From NCBI GenBank assembly GCA_007134025.1, contig SLLR01000002.1, positions 1 through 44,224 on the forward strand: a stretch of 44,224 nucleotides of DNA, given 5' to 3'. Positions 9,472 to 17,018 of this stretch are shown here, piece by piece. Below the pieces are notes generated by a model that did not search any database, had not been told where the DNA came from, and saw only the letters and a list, made by a program, of their open reading frames with translations. Position numbers and translations under genes: made by a program. Each line of letters starts with the position of its first letter. Within the stretch, counting starts at the first letter, position 1. The stretch comes from Desulfuromonadaceae bacterium. Lineage in GTDB: Bacteria; Desulfobacterota; Desulfuromonadia; Desulfuromonadales; Syntrophotaleaceae.

Positions 9472-9489
9472 GTTTTTGCGACGCCATCA
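9472..9489 (+). repeat. Dispersed 18-bp intergenic motif, copy 1
   Basis: GTTTTTGCGACGCCATCA just after glcF matches 16 of 18 positions of a motif at 41860-41877, also intergenic. It abuts the bidirectional terminator. Two copies in 44 kb outside genes suggest a dispersed intergenic element, although a sample of two is thin. Confidence 0.4.
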
Positions 9490-9526
9490 AAAAAGGCGGG
9501 GTGCCCGTGGACACCCCGCCTTTTTT
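9489..9526. terminator. Bidirectional intrinsic terminator between glcF and moaA
   Basis: A perfect 15-nt inverted repeat (arms 9489-9503 and 9512-9526, core GGCGGGGTG/CACCCCGCC, 8-nt loop) is flanked by A6 on the left and T6 on the right. It can end transcription from both convergent genes. Confidence 0.95.
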
Positions 9527-9549
9527 GATCCGCTCTGACCGATACCACT

Positions 9550-10530
9550 TCAGCCACCGATTCCGTGCATGCGGCGAAGGCCCTGACGGAAGGTTTCCTC
9601 GCCGATGTGGTGACGTTCCGGCTTGGCACAAGCTGCGGTACCCAGCAGCTCTTCCAGTTCCGTGTCGGAAACTCGATTGCGCAGCGCGCCCCGCAAATCC
9701 AGTTCCTCGGTGGAAAAAAGACAGGGGCGAATGCGTCCGTCGGAGGTGATCCGCATGCGGTTGCACTCGCCACAGAAATGATCGGAAATGGCCGGTATGA
9801 CCCCTATTTTGCCTGGGCTTTCGGGAAAGTGGAACATGCGCGCCGGACCGCTGGGACCCTGACGCAACAGAGGAATCAGCTTGGCGACCTTGCCGAGCTC
9901 CTCAAGAATGGCGGAAGCTGGAAACATGTGCTCGGGAGTAAAGTCAAGACCGCCGCTGACCGGCATGAACTCGATAAAGCGAATTTCCCAGGGACTCTCC
10001 AGAGCCAGCCGGGCAAAGTCGCCAATCTCGTCTTCATTAACCCCTTTAAGGGGAACCATGTTGATTTTCAGCGGCGTCAATCCCGCCGCCTCCGCCTCTT
10101 TCAGGCCCGCAAGCACCTTATCAACGCCCGACCGGCGGGTAATATAGGCAAAGCGGTCTTCACGCAGCGAATCCAGACTGACGTTGACCCGCGACAGACC
10201 CACACGCCGCAGATCGGCCGCCATATCCGCCAGCAGCAGGCCGTTGGTGGTCAGGGTAATCTCCGGACTGCCCGGCAAAGCCGCCAGTTCCCGAATAAAG
10301 TCCACAATGCCCCGGCGCACCAGAGGTTCACCGCCGGTGACACGAATCTTTTTTACTCCGCAACGGGTCGCTACCCGGGCGACGCGCAGCAATTCTTCGT
10401 AGGAGAGAACGCTGACGTGGTCCATGGATTCCACGCCATCGGCCGGCATGCAGTAGCGACAGCGCAAATTACAGCGGTCGGTCACGGAAAGGCGCAGGTA
10501 CTCGATTTTACGCCCGAAAGTGTCTTCCAC
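9550..10530 (-). CDS. moaA: GTP 3',8-cyclase MoaA (radical SAM)
   Basis: A 326-residue protein with the radical-SAM cluster C20-x3-C24-x2-C27 and the second, substrate-binding 4Fe-4S cluster C253, C256, C270 that defines MoaA. RVTGGEPL and the C-terminal Gly-Gly tail needed for activity are present. It rearranges GTP into 3',8-cyclo-dihydro-GTP, the substrate of MoaC encoded at 4562-5044. The start is GTG at 10530 with GAGG about 7 nt upstream. The gene stands alone and converges on glcF. Confidence 0.96.
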   Translation of the reverse strand: MEDTFGRKIEYLRLSVTDRCNLRCRYCMPADGVESMDHVSVLSYEELLRVARVATRCGVKKIRVTGGEPLVRRGIVDFIRELAALPGSPEITLTTNGLLLADMAADLRRVGLSRVNVSLDSLREDRFAYITRRSGVDKVLAGLKEAEAAGLTPLKINMVPLKGVNEDEIGDFARLALESPWEIRFIEFMPVSGGLDFTPEHMFPASAILEELGKVAKLIPLLRQGPSGPARMFHFPESPGKIGVIPAISDHFCGECNRMRITSDGRIRPCLFSTEELDLRGALRNRVSDTELEELLGTAACAKPERHHIGEETFRQGLRRMHGIGG

Positions 10531-10791
10531 GGCGATACCTCACGGCAAAAGGAGAACATTGTTTTACTCGCAGACGGCAACAATAGCATCTTTTTTACCC
10601 GAGGGGCAACCAACTTGTGATGCTTCGACAACCGGAACCGGCCTTGTAACTACCCGCCGAACATGGTAATTTCACTTCTTTTTGGCGGCTCGAGGCTTCA
10701 CCCCCCCGTTGGCCGCACCCCTGGTCTGTTCTGGAAAGACCCGGGCATTGTGATTTTGATTTTGCTCCCATCAAAGTAAATGGAGATTTTT

Positions 10792-11772
10792 TTGCGTAGT
10801 AAAGCTTTGGGACTTCTCTCCGGCGGCCTCGACAGCACCCTGGCGGCCCTGATTCTAAAACGCCAGGGTATCGACGTCACCGGCATCGTCTATGTCACGC
10901 CTTTTTTCGGCGCCGAGCGAGCCCGCATCGCAGCCCGACAGATCGACATTCCGCTGATCGTCAGAGACATCAGCGAAGTGCATCTGGACATGCTGAAAAA
11001 TCCCCGATACGGTTACGGTCGCAATCTCAACCCCTGCATCGACTGTCATGCCCTGATGTTCCGCCTTGCCGGCGAATACGTTCAACGGCAAGAGTTTGAC
11101 TTTCTCTTTTCCGGCGAGGTTCTCGGCCAGCGGCCTATGAGCCAAAATGCCAATGCCCTCAAAGCAGTCGCCAAACACGCCGGCTGCGGTGAGCTGATTC
11201 TGCGCCCGCTGAGTGCCAAACTTCTACCGATCACTCCGGTCGAGGAGCGGGGCCTGGTTGACCGGGAACAGCTTCTGGATATTCAGGGCCGTAGTCGCAA
11301 GCCACAGGAACAACTGGCCCGACAGTGGGGGCTGACCGAGTATCCCGGTGCCGGCGGTGGCTGCCTGTTGACGGAAAAATCCTTTACTGGCCGCCTTCGC
11401 GACCTGCTCACCCACCACCCCGACTGTACACCCCGGGATGTGGAGTTGCTCAAAATCGGTCGCCAGTACCGCCTTTCTGCCGACGTTAAGCTGACCCTGG
11501 GCCGCAACCGCCAGAGCAACGAGATGATCCAAAAGCTGGCTGACGATGATCACCCCCTTCTGAAGGCCTCGGGTTTCAGCGGGCCACTCGGCCTGCTCAG
11601 CGGTCGACCGGGAGCCAAAGAACTGCTGGCGGCTGCAGCCATCGTCGCGGCCTACGGCAAAGGGCAGGGCCAGGCCACAGTGACGGTGCTCTGCACCCAG
11701 GGCGCCAACAGCCGCAAACTGGAGGTCGCTCCCATGGACCGTCAGGAAATTGAGAAGTTGATCATCACCTGA
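10792..11772 (+). CDS. PP-loop ATP-pyrophosphatase (thiouridylase-like) with NFACT-R-like tail
   Basis: A protein of about 326 residues. The PP-loop LLSGGLDST sits at the extreme N-terminus, which binds ATP for adenylation in tRNA thiolases such as MnmA and ThiI. A Cys pair in NPCIDCHALMF and a GGGCLLT segment resemble MnmA-like active-site regions, but the protein is shorter than MnmA and lacks its full tRNA-binding domain. The C-terminal 100 residues resemble a small RNA-binding (NFACT-R-like) module. The start is probably TTG at 10792, preceded by GGAG at 6-nt spacing; an ATG at 10780 has no ribosome binding site. The substrate is unknown; RNA thiolation is the likeliest role. ettA follows 145 bp on. 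Confidence 0.8.
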   Translation: MRSKALGLLSGGLDSTLAALILKRQGIDVTGIVYVTPFFGAERARIAARQIDIPLIVRDISEVHLDMLKNPRYGYGRNLNPCIDCHALMFRLAGEYVQRQEFDFLFSGEVLGQRPMSQNANALKAVAKHAGCGELILRPLSAKLLPITPVEERGLVDREQLLDIQGRSRKPQEQLARQWGLTEYPGAGGGCLLTEKSFTGRLRDLLTHHPDCTPRDVELLKIGRQYRLSADVKLTLGRNRQSNEMIQKLADDDHPLLKASGFSGPLGLLSGRPGAKELLAAAAIVAAYGKGQGQATVTVLCTQGANSRKLEVAPMDRQEIEKLIIT

Positions 11773-11917
11773 GACGTCAACGGTCCCGCTGTCGGCATTC
11801 GGCCCGACCGGCAGACCGAGACAGGATCGCATTGCCATCCCATGGGCATAGCCCAACAATCCTTCACCGACCCCGGGGACAACAGACCCCCATTGCTCTT
11901 AAGGAGACGTTTATTTC

Positions 11918-13603
11918 ATGAGCGACGACGGCCGCAAGATAATTTATTCAATGATTCGCGTCAGCAAACATCACAACAAAAAACCGGTTCTGAAGGATAT
12001 CTCCCTGTCCTACTTTTATGGCGCCAAGATTGGCGTTCTCGGCCTCAACGGCTCGGGCAAAAGCTCCCTGCTGCGCATTCTGGCCGGCGTCGACCAGGAG
12101 TTCCAGGGTGAAACCATCCTGTCCCCGGGACATACGGTGGGCTTTCTCGAACAGGAGCCACAACTGGCAGCCGGAAAAACCGTGCGCCAGGTGGTAGAAG
12201 AAGGGGTTCAGCCCATAGTCGATCTGGTCAATGAGTTCAACGACATCAACACGAAATTCGCCGAGCCGATGTCCGACGATGAAATGGATGCCCTCATCGC
12301 CCGCCAGGCCGAGGTTCAGGAACAGCTCGACCAGCTGGATGCCTGGGATCTCGACAGCCGTCTCGAACAAGCCATGGATGCTCTGCGCTGTCCCCCCGGC
12401 GAGTCCACCGTGGATGTCCTCTCCGGCGGCGAAAAGCGCCGGGTAGCCCTCTGCCGGCTGCTGCTGCAGAAGCCTGACATTCTGCTGCTGGACGAACCGA
12501 CCAACCACCTCGACGCCGAAACCGTGGCCTGGCTGGAGCAGCACCTGCAGCGCTATGCCGGAACGGTCATCGCCGTCACCCATGATCGTTATTTTCTCGA
12601 CAACGTGGCGGGCTGGATTCTGGAACTCGACCGGGGTCAGGGTATTCCCTGGAAGGGCAACTACTCTTCCTGGCTGGAACAGAAACAGGAGCGCCTGCGT
12701 CAGGAAGAGAAGCAGGAAAGTGTTCGCCGCAAAACCCTGCAGCGCGAACTGGAATGGATTCGCATGACCCCCAAAGGCCGTCACGCCAAAGGCCAGGCCC
12801 GAATCAGCTCTTACGAGCAGTTGCTGCAACAGCAGGGCGGTGATCGGGAAAAGGAGCTGGAACTGTATATTCCACCAGGGCCGCGCCTGGGTGACATTGT
12901 CATCGAAGCCGACGGCGTGGCCAAGGCTTATGGCGAACGCCTGCTCATGGAAAACCTGGCCTTCCGTCTGCCTCCCGGCGGCATCGTCGGCATCATCGGG
13001 CCCAACGGTGCCGGCAAAACCACCCTGTTCCGCATGATTACCGGCCAGGAGCAGCCTGATAGCGGCACAATCCGTGTCGGCGACACGGTTAAACTGGCCT
13101 ACGTTGACCAGAGCCGTGAAGCCCTTGACCCGAACAAAAGCATCTGGGAGGAAATCAGCGACGGTCAGGAAGTCATCGAGCTGGGCCAGCGAACCTTGAA
13201 CAGCCGTGCTTTCGTGTCACGTTTTAACTTTGGCGGCGAGCAGCAGCAAAAAAAGGTCGGTGTGCTTTCCGGCGGCGAACGCAATCGGGTACACCTGGCC
13301 AAAATGCTGCGCAGCGAATCCAACGTGCTGCTCCTCGACGAACCGACCAACGACCTCGACGTCAACACCATGCGGGCCTTGGAAGAGGCCCTTGAAAATT
13401 ATGCCGGCTGTGCGGTGATCATCAGCCACGATCGCTGGTTTCTCGACCGCATCGCCACTCACATCCTGGCCTTTGAAGGCGACAGCCAGACGGTCTGGTT
13501 CGAGGGCAACTGGTCCGAATACGAAGAAGATCGCCGCAAGCGCCTGGGTGCCGCCGCCGATCAGCCCCACCGCATCAAATACCGCCAGCTTACACGGGCC
13601 TGA
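11918..13603 (+). CDS. ettA: ABC-F protein EttA (energy-dependent translational throttle)
   Basis: A 561-residue soluble protein with two ABC ATPase domains and no membrane part. Domain 1 has Walker A GLNGSGKSS, signature LSGGEKRR and Walker B LLLDEPTNHLD. Domain 2 has GPNGAGKTT, LSGGERNR and LLLDEPTNDLD. The linker between them is long and basic (ribosome-tRNA interaction segment). The sequence pattern (MTPKGRHAKGQARISSYEQLL) is that of EttA rather than Uup or YheS. EttA binds the ribosomal E site and gates the first elongation step by energy charge. AAGGAG lies 11 nt before the ATG, and a strong terminator follows. Confidence 0.94.
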   Translation: MSDDGRKIIYSMIRVSKHHNKKPVLKDISLSYFYGAKIGVLGLNGSGKSSLLRILAGVDQEFQGETILSPGHTVGFLEQEPQLAAGKTVRQVVEEGVQPIVDLVNEFNDINTKFAEPMSDDEMDALIARQAEVQEQLDQLDAWDLDSRLEQAMDALRCPPGESTVDVLSGGEKRRVALCRLLLQKPDILLLDEPTNHLDAETVAWLEQHLQRYAGTVIAVTHDRYFLDNVAGWILELDRGQGIPWKGNYSSWLEQKQERLRQEEKQESVRRKTLQRELEWIRMTPKGRHAKGQARISSYEQLLQQQGGDREKELELYIPPGPRLGDIVIEADGVAKAYGERLLMENLAFRLPPGGIVGIIGPNGAGKTTLFRMITGQEQPDSGTIRVGDTVKLAYVDQSREALDPNKSIWEEISDGQEVIELGQRTLNSRAFVSRFNFGGEQQQKKVGVLSGGERNRVHLAKMLRSESNVLLLDEPTNDLDVNTMRALEEALENYAGCAVIISHDRWFLDRIATHILAFEGDSQTVWFEGNWSEYEEDRRKRLGAAADQPHRIKYRQLTRA

Positions 13604-13621
13604 AAACTTGTTATGCCCTGA

Positions 13622-13655
13622 AGCGAGGTGACGGCAGAAGTCACCTCGCTTTTTC
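13622..13655 (+). terminator. Intrinsic terminator of ettA
   Basis: An 11-bp perfect stem AGCGAGGTGAC/GTCACCTCGCT (13622-13632, 13640-13650, 7-nt loop) is followed by TTTTCTTT. Confidence 0.93.
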
Positions 13656-13814
13656 TTTGCCTTTGCCACGGAATCCCAAGGTCTTTCCCTGCCTTTTATT
13701 TACAGTTTTTTCAGACACTTTCCCCGCCAAAAGAAAAAATTTCTACCACTGCATGCATCCTTCTATCTAAGCATATTTTTTTTAAAATTTTTTTTAAAAA
13801 TATTTTTTTTGATC

Positions 13815-13843
13815 TTGACAACACCGTTTTATTCCTGTACACA
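13815..13843 (+). promoter_or_regulatory. Promoter of the riboswitch-controlled operon
   Basis: A consensus -35 TTGACA (13815-13820) is 17 nt from TACACA (13838-13843). The -10 is weak (3 of 6), but the -35 is perfect and is preceded by an A/T-only block at about 13773-13810 that could act as an UP element. Transcription from here would put the GEMM aptamer about 27 nt into the leader. Confidence 0.6.
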
Positions 13844-13876
13844 GAGAGTCTGTTTGATGAAATTATTCATTAACGT

Positions 13877-13970
13877 GTGATTTTCGAAAAGAGCAAACCC
13901 GTAGTAATGCGGGGACGCAAAACCGTGGATCCTTTGCGCCGAAGGACTGCCAGGTTGCCGAAGAAATTAC
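13877..13970 (+). ncRNA. GEMM-I riboswitch aptamer, A20 (3',3'-cGAMP-type) variant
   Basis: The leader contains all GEMM-I hallmarks: GAGCAAACC (13891-13899), a P2 stem CCCGTA/TGCGGG capped by a GTAA tetraloop (13898-13913), the core GGGACGCAAA, a P3 arm with CCTT/AAGG, and the 3' GCCAGGTTGCCGA core. P1 forms between GTGATTTT (13877-13884) and GAAATTAC (13963-13970), 8 bp with two G-U pairs. Aligned to the Vibrio Vc2 aptamer (AGGGCAAAC), the nucleotide at position 20 is A (AGAGCAAAC). G20 contacts one base of c-di-GMP; natural A20 GEMM-Ib members in Geobacter respond to cyclic AMP-GMP. Ligand choice here is therefore inferred, while the aptamer class is seen directly. Confidence 0.92.
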
Positions 13971-14000
13971 TCCGGTCAGATTTCACGACCCGTCTTCGGC
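13957..14000 (+). promoter_or_regulatory. Potential antiterminator stem linking aptamer and terminator
   Basis: GCCGAAGA (13957-13964, the conserved 3' core of the aptamer) is exactly complementary to TCTTCGGC (13993-14000, the terminator 5' arm and loop). A further AAT/ATT pairing (13965-13967 with 13980-13982) can extend it. Formation would destroy both the ligand pocket and the terminator. The two folds are thus mutually exclusive, which predicts transcription without ligand and termination with ligand. Confidence 0.65.
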
Positions 14001-14022
14001 ATGAAGACGGGTTTTGTTTTTC
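13988..14022 (+). terminator. Riboswitch expression-platform terminator
   Basis: A 10-bp perfect stem ACCCGTCTTC/GAAGACGGGT (13988-13997, 14003-14012, 5-nt loop) is followed by TTTTGTTTTT. Its 5' arm can alternatively pair with the aptamer core (see the antiterminator entry), so it is a conditional terminator ahead of the operon. Confidence 0.9.
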
Positions 14023-14191
14023 CTTCGGACTGTTTTTGCGTCCACTCCAAAGGAGGGGCGGAACCCGAAACGCTAAGACCGGTCACGCTTGGTGATAGAA
14101 AGTTCGCTGATGCTGATGATTTTCTCGATACAGGCGGGGCGGTCTTGCCTTACCGGGGAACAGTTCGGAAATCTTTTAAGGGAGGTTTGGC

Positions 14192-14383
14192 ATGGCAGGA
14201 AAAATCAAAGAGATGATCGACCTTATTATCGGCCAGAGGGCAAAAGGCAATCCCATGCTTGAACGGGTCATTAAATCCAAGCTGATGCTTAAAGGGGTCA
14301 ATCCCAAGAAGTACGACTCGGGCTCCCCGGACGATCCTGCGGTTCTGCAGAAGCTTGAACGCATGATGCATACCCTCAAATAG
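14192..14383 (+). CDS. Small conserved-looking protein, first gene of the riboswitch operon
   Basis: A 63-residue hydrophilic protein with a basic N-terminal half (IIGQRAKGNPMLERVIKSKLMLKGVNPKKY) and a C-terminal helix after a DDPAVLQKL segment. No signal peptide, membrane segment or known motif is visible, and I do not recognise a family with confidence. AGGGAGG about 8 nt before the ATG and its place directly after the riboswitch leader, 25 bp ahead of the FIST gene, support a real gene. Its size and charge would fit a small regulator or adaptor for the sensor proteins downstream; this is a guess from context only. Confidence 0.75.
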   Translation: MAGKIKEMIDLIIGQRAKGNPMLERVIKSKLMLKGVNPKKYDSGSPDDPAVLQKLERMMHTLK

Positions 14384-14408
14384 TTTTGCTTCTTTCAGGG
14401 AGATTTTC

Positions 14409-15515
14409 ATGAAAATTAAAAGCGCTTTTTCCACACAAGATACCGCCGATGCCAGCGTTAATGAACTCGCCACAAACCTGGCCCCTCTCAATCCCAAGAT
14501 GGTGCTGTTTTTTGCTTCGACCAAGTACGATCCCGAATCGATCTGCCAGCAGATGCAGGACGCCTTTCCCCAGTCCCAGGTCTTCGGTTGCTCCACATCC
14601 GGCGAAATCACCAGCGGCCAGATGTTCAGTAACGGCATCGTTGCCATGGCCTTTTCCGATGTGGCCCTTCAGGACCTTAGCATCCAGGTGGTGGAGGATC
14701 TGCAGGACGGCCAGGCTCTGAACGATGCCTTCGCTGCTTTTGAGGCGCACGTCCAGGCTCCCATGGCCGAGCTTGATCCTTCCAAATACGTCGGCCTGCT
14801 GCTCATCGACGGTCTGGCCGGCGCGGAAGAAGCCTTCATCGAAAGCATAGGCGACCTGACCAACGTCATCTTCATCGGAGGCTCGGCGGGAGACGACCTG
14901 AAGTTTGCCGCCACCCAAGTCTACGCTAACGGCAAAAGCTACCGCAACGCGGCGATACTGGCGCTGCTCAAGCCGGGCGTCGAATTCACTTTCATCAAGA
15001 CCCAGAGCTTTCGCGACCTCGGCAAGACGCTGGAGGTAACCAGGGCCGACGAGAGCCGCCGGGAAGTCATCGAGTTCAACGGAAAGCCCGCCGCTGTCGG
15101 ATATGCCGAGGCCGTCGGCACCACTGTGGACAAGGCCCCCGAATTCTTCATGCAGAATCCGGTCGGACTGTTCATCGACGATGAGCCCTATGTCCGCAGC
15201 CCTCAGCAGATTCAGGGGACCAGCATTCTATTCTACTGCGGCGTCGTTGAGGGCATGGAGCTCTCACTGCTGGAATCCACCGACATGATCGAAGATACCC
15301 GGCAGGCCATTGAGCAAGCTCGGGAAGACCTCGGCGGCATCTCCGGTATCATCAATTTCAACTGCATTCTGCGAACCCTGGAACTGACCCAGAAGAACCG
15401 CACCGCCGATTACGGAAAGCTGTTCGAGGGTGTGCCGACCGTCGGCTTCAGCACCTACGGCGAACAGTTTATCGGTCATATCAACCAGACGGCCACCATG
15501 CTGGTTTTCAAATAA
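14409..15515 (+). CDS. FIST-domain signal transduction protein
   Basis: A 368-residue cytoplasmic protein with the FIST N domain (about 25-215: LNPKMVLFFASTKYDP, FGCSTSGEI, GLLLIDGLAG, FIGGSAGDDL) followed by FIST C (about 220-350: PEFFMQNPVGL, the segment around GMELSLLESTD, IINFNCILR, GFSTYGEQF). FIST domains are thought to sense small molecules, possibly amino acids, and usually sit with chemotaxis, cyclic dinucleotide or kinase modules. Here the protein is FIST only, so its output must go through a partner, most likely the PATAN/Roadblock proteins encoded next. It follows the 63-residue gene by 25 bp and has an AGGGAG-type ribosome binding site. Confidence 0.92.
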   Translation: MKIKSAFSTQDTADASVNELATNLAPLNPKMVLFFASTKYDPESICQQMQDAFPQSQVFGCSTSGEITSGQMFSNGIVAMAFSDVALQDLSIQVVEDLQDGQALNDAFAAFEAHVQAPMAELDPSKYVGLLLIDGLAGAEEAFIESIGDLTNVIFIGGSAGDDLKFAATQVYANGKSYRNAAILALLKPGVEFTFIKTQSFRDLGKTLEVTRADESRREVIEFNGKPAAVGYAEAVGTTVDKAPEFFMQNPVGLFIDDEPYVRSPQQIQGTSILFYCGVVEGMELSLLESTDMIEDTRQAIEQAREDLGGISGIINFNCILRTLELTQKNRTADYGKLFEGVPTVGFSTYGEQFIGHINQTATMLVFK

Positions 15516-15654
15516 CCGGGCCGGTTCAGGTGAAATCCGAAACCAGGGAGCCTCGCCGCCATAGAATGACCGGGATCGAGACTCTGGAGACCCGTTGAAA
15601 CAGTTAAATTAAGCGCACAAGCGACCGGAACACCCCAATCGATGAGGGTTTGCC

Positions 15655-16473
15655 ATGTCACAAACAGCACATATTCGAATCGTAACGCCTTCAGACAACG
15701 ATCTGAAAAAGACCGAAAACAGCCTGAAAGAAAACGACAACGGTCTTCAGGGCAGCCTGTCTCTCACCAACATCACCAACCTTTTGCAGTTTCTTTCCAT
15801 GAGCTCCAAAAAAGGTGTTATCGAACTGAGCCGGCAGGGGGACAACAAAAAGGGCCGGATCTGGTTTGCGGGCGAAGAATTGTTGTCCGCCGTCTCGGGC
15901 ACTCTGGCCGGGATTGAAGGTTTTGCCGATCTGCTCGGCTGGGAACAGGGCTCCTTCCAGTTTATGCCGGACGTCCCCTTCGAGGATAAAAAAAACATCG
16001 GCCTCAAAGTACAGCATGCGATTCTCGAGGCGGCCACGCTGCTTGACCACCGGGCCAATGAGCAAGGCGCCGCTTCCCATACCCCAACCGAAGAACGGAG
16101 TCACCTTATGGATCTGACAGCACGGGATTCTAGCGAAGTGTTGAACAATCTGCTGGAAGTCCCCGGTGTGGACGCGGTGGTCGTTGTCGGCAGAGACGGT
16201 TTCGTTATAGAATCTGCCGGCAGCAGCAATCGGGTCAACACCGAGGAACTCGGCGCCTCTCTGGCCCACGCCATCAACGGCATTGAAGAAATGGGCAGCG
16301 AATTGAATGTCAATGTGTTGCAGGACATGTTTATCGAGTACGGCCGGGCGGTTATCATGTGCCGGCCGGTCGGGGACGCCATTGCCGCCATCATTACCCC
16401 GGATGCGTCCAAATTGGGGTTGATCCGCCACAAAACGAAAAAACTCCTCGTCGAACTCGGCGAATCTTTCTAG
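15655..16473 (+). CDS. PATAN (DUF4388) - Roadblock/LC7 two-domain protein
   Basis: A 272-residue protein. Residues about 30-135 match the PATAN/DUF4388 pattern (LQGSLSLTNITNLLQFLSMSSK, IELSRQGDNKKGRIWFAGEEL, LLGWEQGSFQF). Residues about 152-270 form a Roadblock/LC7 domain (LLEVPGVDAVVVVGRDGFVIES, MFIEYGRAVIMC, LGLIRHKTKKLLVEL). In bacteria Roadblock proteins such as MglB act on Ras-like GTPases, and PATAN domains occur in receiver-linked regulators. No MglA-type GTPase is encoded here. The start has GAGG at 8-nt spacing. It follows FIST by 139 bp and precedes the V4R-like gene by 12 bp. Confidence 0.88.
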   Translation: MSQTAHIRIVTPSDNDLKKTENSLKENDNGLQGSLSLTNITNLLQFLSMSSKKGVIELSRQGDNKKGRIWFAGEELLSAVSGTLAGIEGFADLLGWEQGSFQFMPDVPFEDKKNIGLKVQHAILEAATLLDHRANEQGAASHTPTEERSHLMDLTARDSSEVLNNLLEVPGVDAVVVVGRDGFVIESAGSSNRVNTEELGASLAHAINGIEEMGSELNVNVLQDMFIEYGRAVIMCRPVGDAIAAIITPDASKLGLIRHKTKKLLVELGESF

Positions 16474-16485
16474 GAGACCAGTATA

Positions 16486-17001
16486 ATGGCGTTGAATCTT
16501 GAGTTTACCATGGACAAGGAAACCTACCGTCACTCGCTGAACGGACACGAGATGGTGATGCATTCCCATCACTATCTGGCCCTGATCACCAAAATGGTCG
16601 AGGATCTGACCGATCTGGGCGGTCCTGAAATTCTCAGCGACGTTACTGAAGAAACCATGATCATGATTCTGAACGACTATTTTCAGAAACACGGCCTCAA
16701 CGATAGCGAGGAACGTCTGCGTGCCGGTGAGGACTATTTTTCTACCTTCGGCCTAGGCAGGATGCACGTCTCCGGCGATGCCGACGGAGGTGAAGCCCGA
16801 CTGACCAGCAGCCACCTCGACGAGGGCTGGACCATGAAATGGGGGCCACACGACAAGCCGGTGAATCATTTGGCCTGCGGTTTTATTTCCGCGATTTTTT
16901 CGGCAGCATTCAACAAGTCGGCCAAAAGCTACGGCACCACCGAGACGGCCAGCATCATTACCGGCGAGCCGGAGAGCGCTTTCATCGTAACCGCGTTGTA
17001 A
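16486..17001 (+). CDS. V4R-like small-molecule-binding protein, copy A
   Basis: A 171-residue soluble protein. The N-terminal part is His- and acid-rich (MVMHSHHYLALITKM), and the C-terminal half ends in the pattern of 4-vinyl-reductase (V4R) domains: LACGFISAIFSAAFNKSAKSY, then a short strand ending in ESAFIVTAL. V4R domains bind hydrophobic or metal-linked ligands in regulators and in tetrapyrrole and sulfur metabolism proteins. Usual V4R cysteines are largely absent here. TAGGAG lies 9 nt before the ATG. The next gene starts 17 bp later and shares the C-terminal pattern, so the two may form a heteromer. Family assignment is by pattern only. Confidence 0.7.
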   Translation: MALNLEFTMDKETYRHSLNGHEMVMHSHHYLALITKMVEDLTDLGGPEILSDVTEETMIMILNDYFQKHGLNDSEERLRAGEDYFSTFGLGRMHVSGDADGGEARLTSSHLDEGWTMKWGPHDKPVNHLACGFISAIFSAAFNKSAKSYGTTETASIITGEPESAFIVTAL

Positions 17002-17018
17002 CTGGAGAGGACTTTTTC

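Larger units (their letters stand above)
13656..14191. other. Long regulatory leader of the FIST/Roadblock operon
   Basis: This gene-free stretch of about 535 bp holds, in order, a strongly A/T-rich block (about 13770-13812), the promoter, the GEMM-I aptamer and the terminator. About 170 nt then follow (14023-14191) with no feature I can name except an 8-bp palindrome GACCGGTC near 14080 and AGGGAGG before the first gene. Short plus-strand frames at 13877-14095 and 14001-14216 overlap the aptamer or terminator and are not genes. Confidence 0.7.

Noticed and set aside
10531-10680. Molybdenum cofactor riboswitch upstream of moaA
   Set aside because: I looked for the conserved Moco RNA core in the moaA leader and found no convincing match; only a weak promoter-like TTGCCC/TATTGT pair is present.
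14001-14216. 71-codon plus frame beginning in the riboswitch terminator
   Set aside because: It starts inside the terminator loop, has no ribosome binding site and overlaps the start of the well-supported 63-aa gene in another frame.
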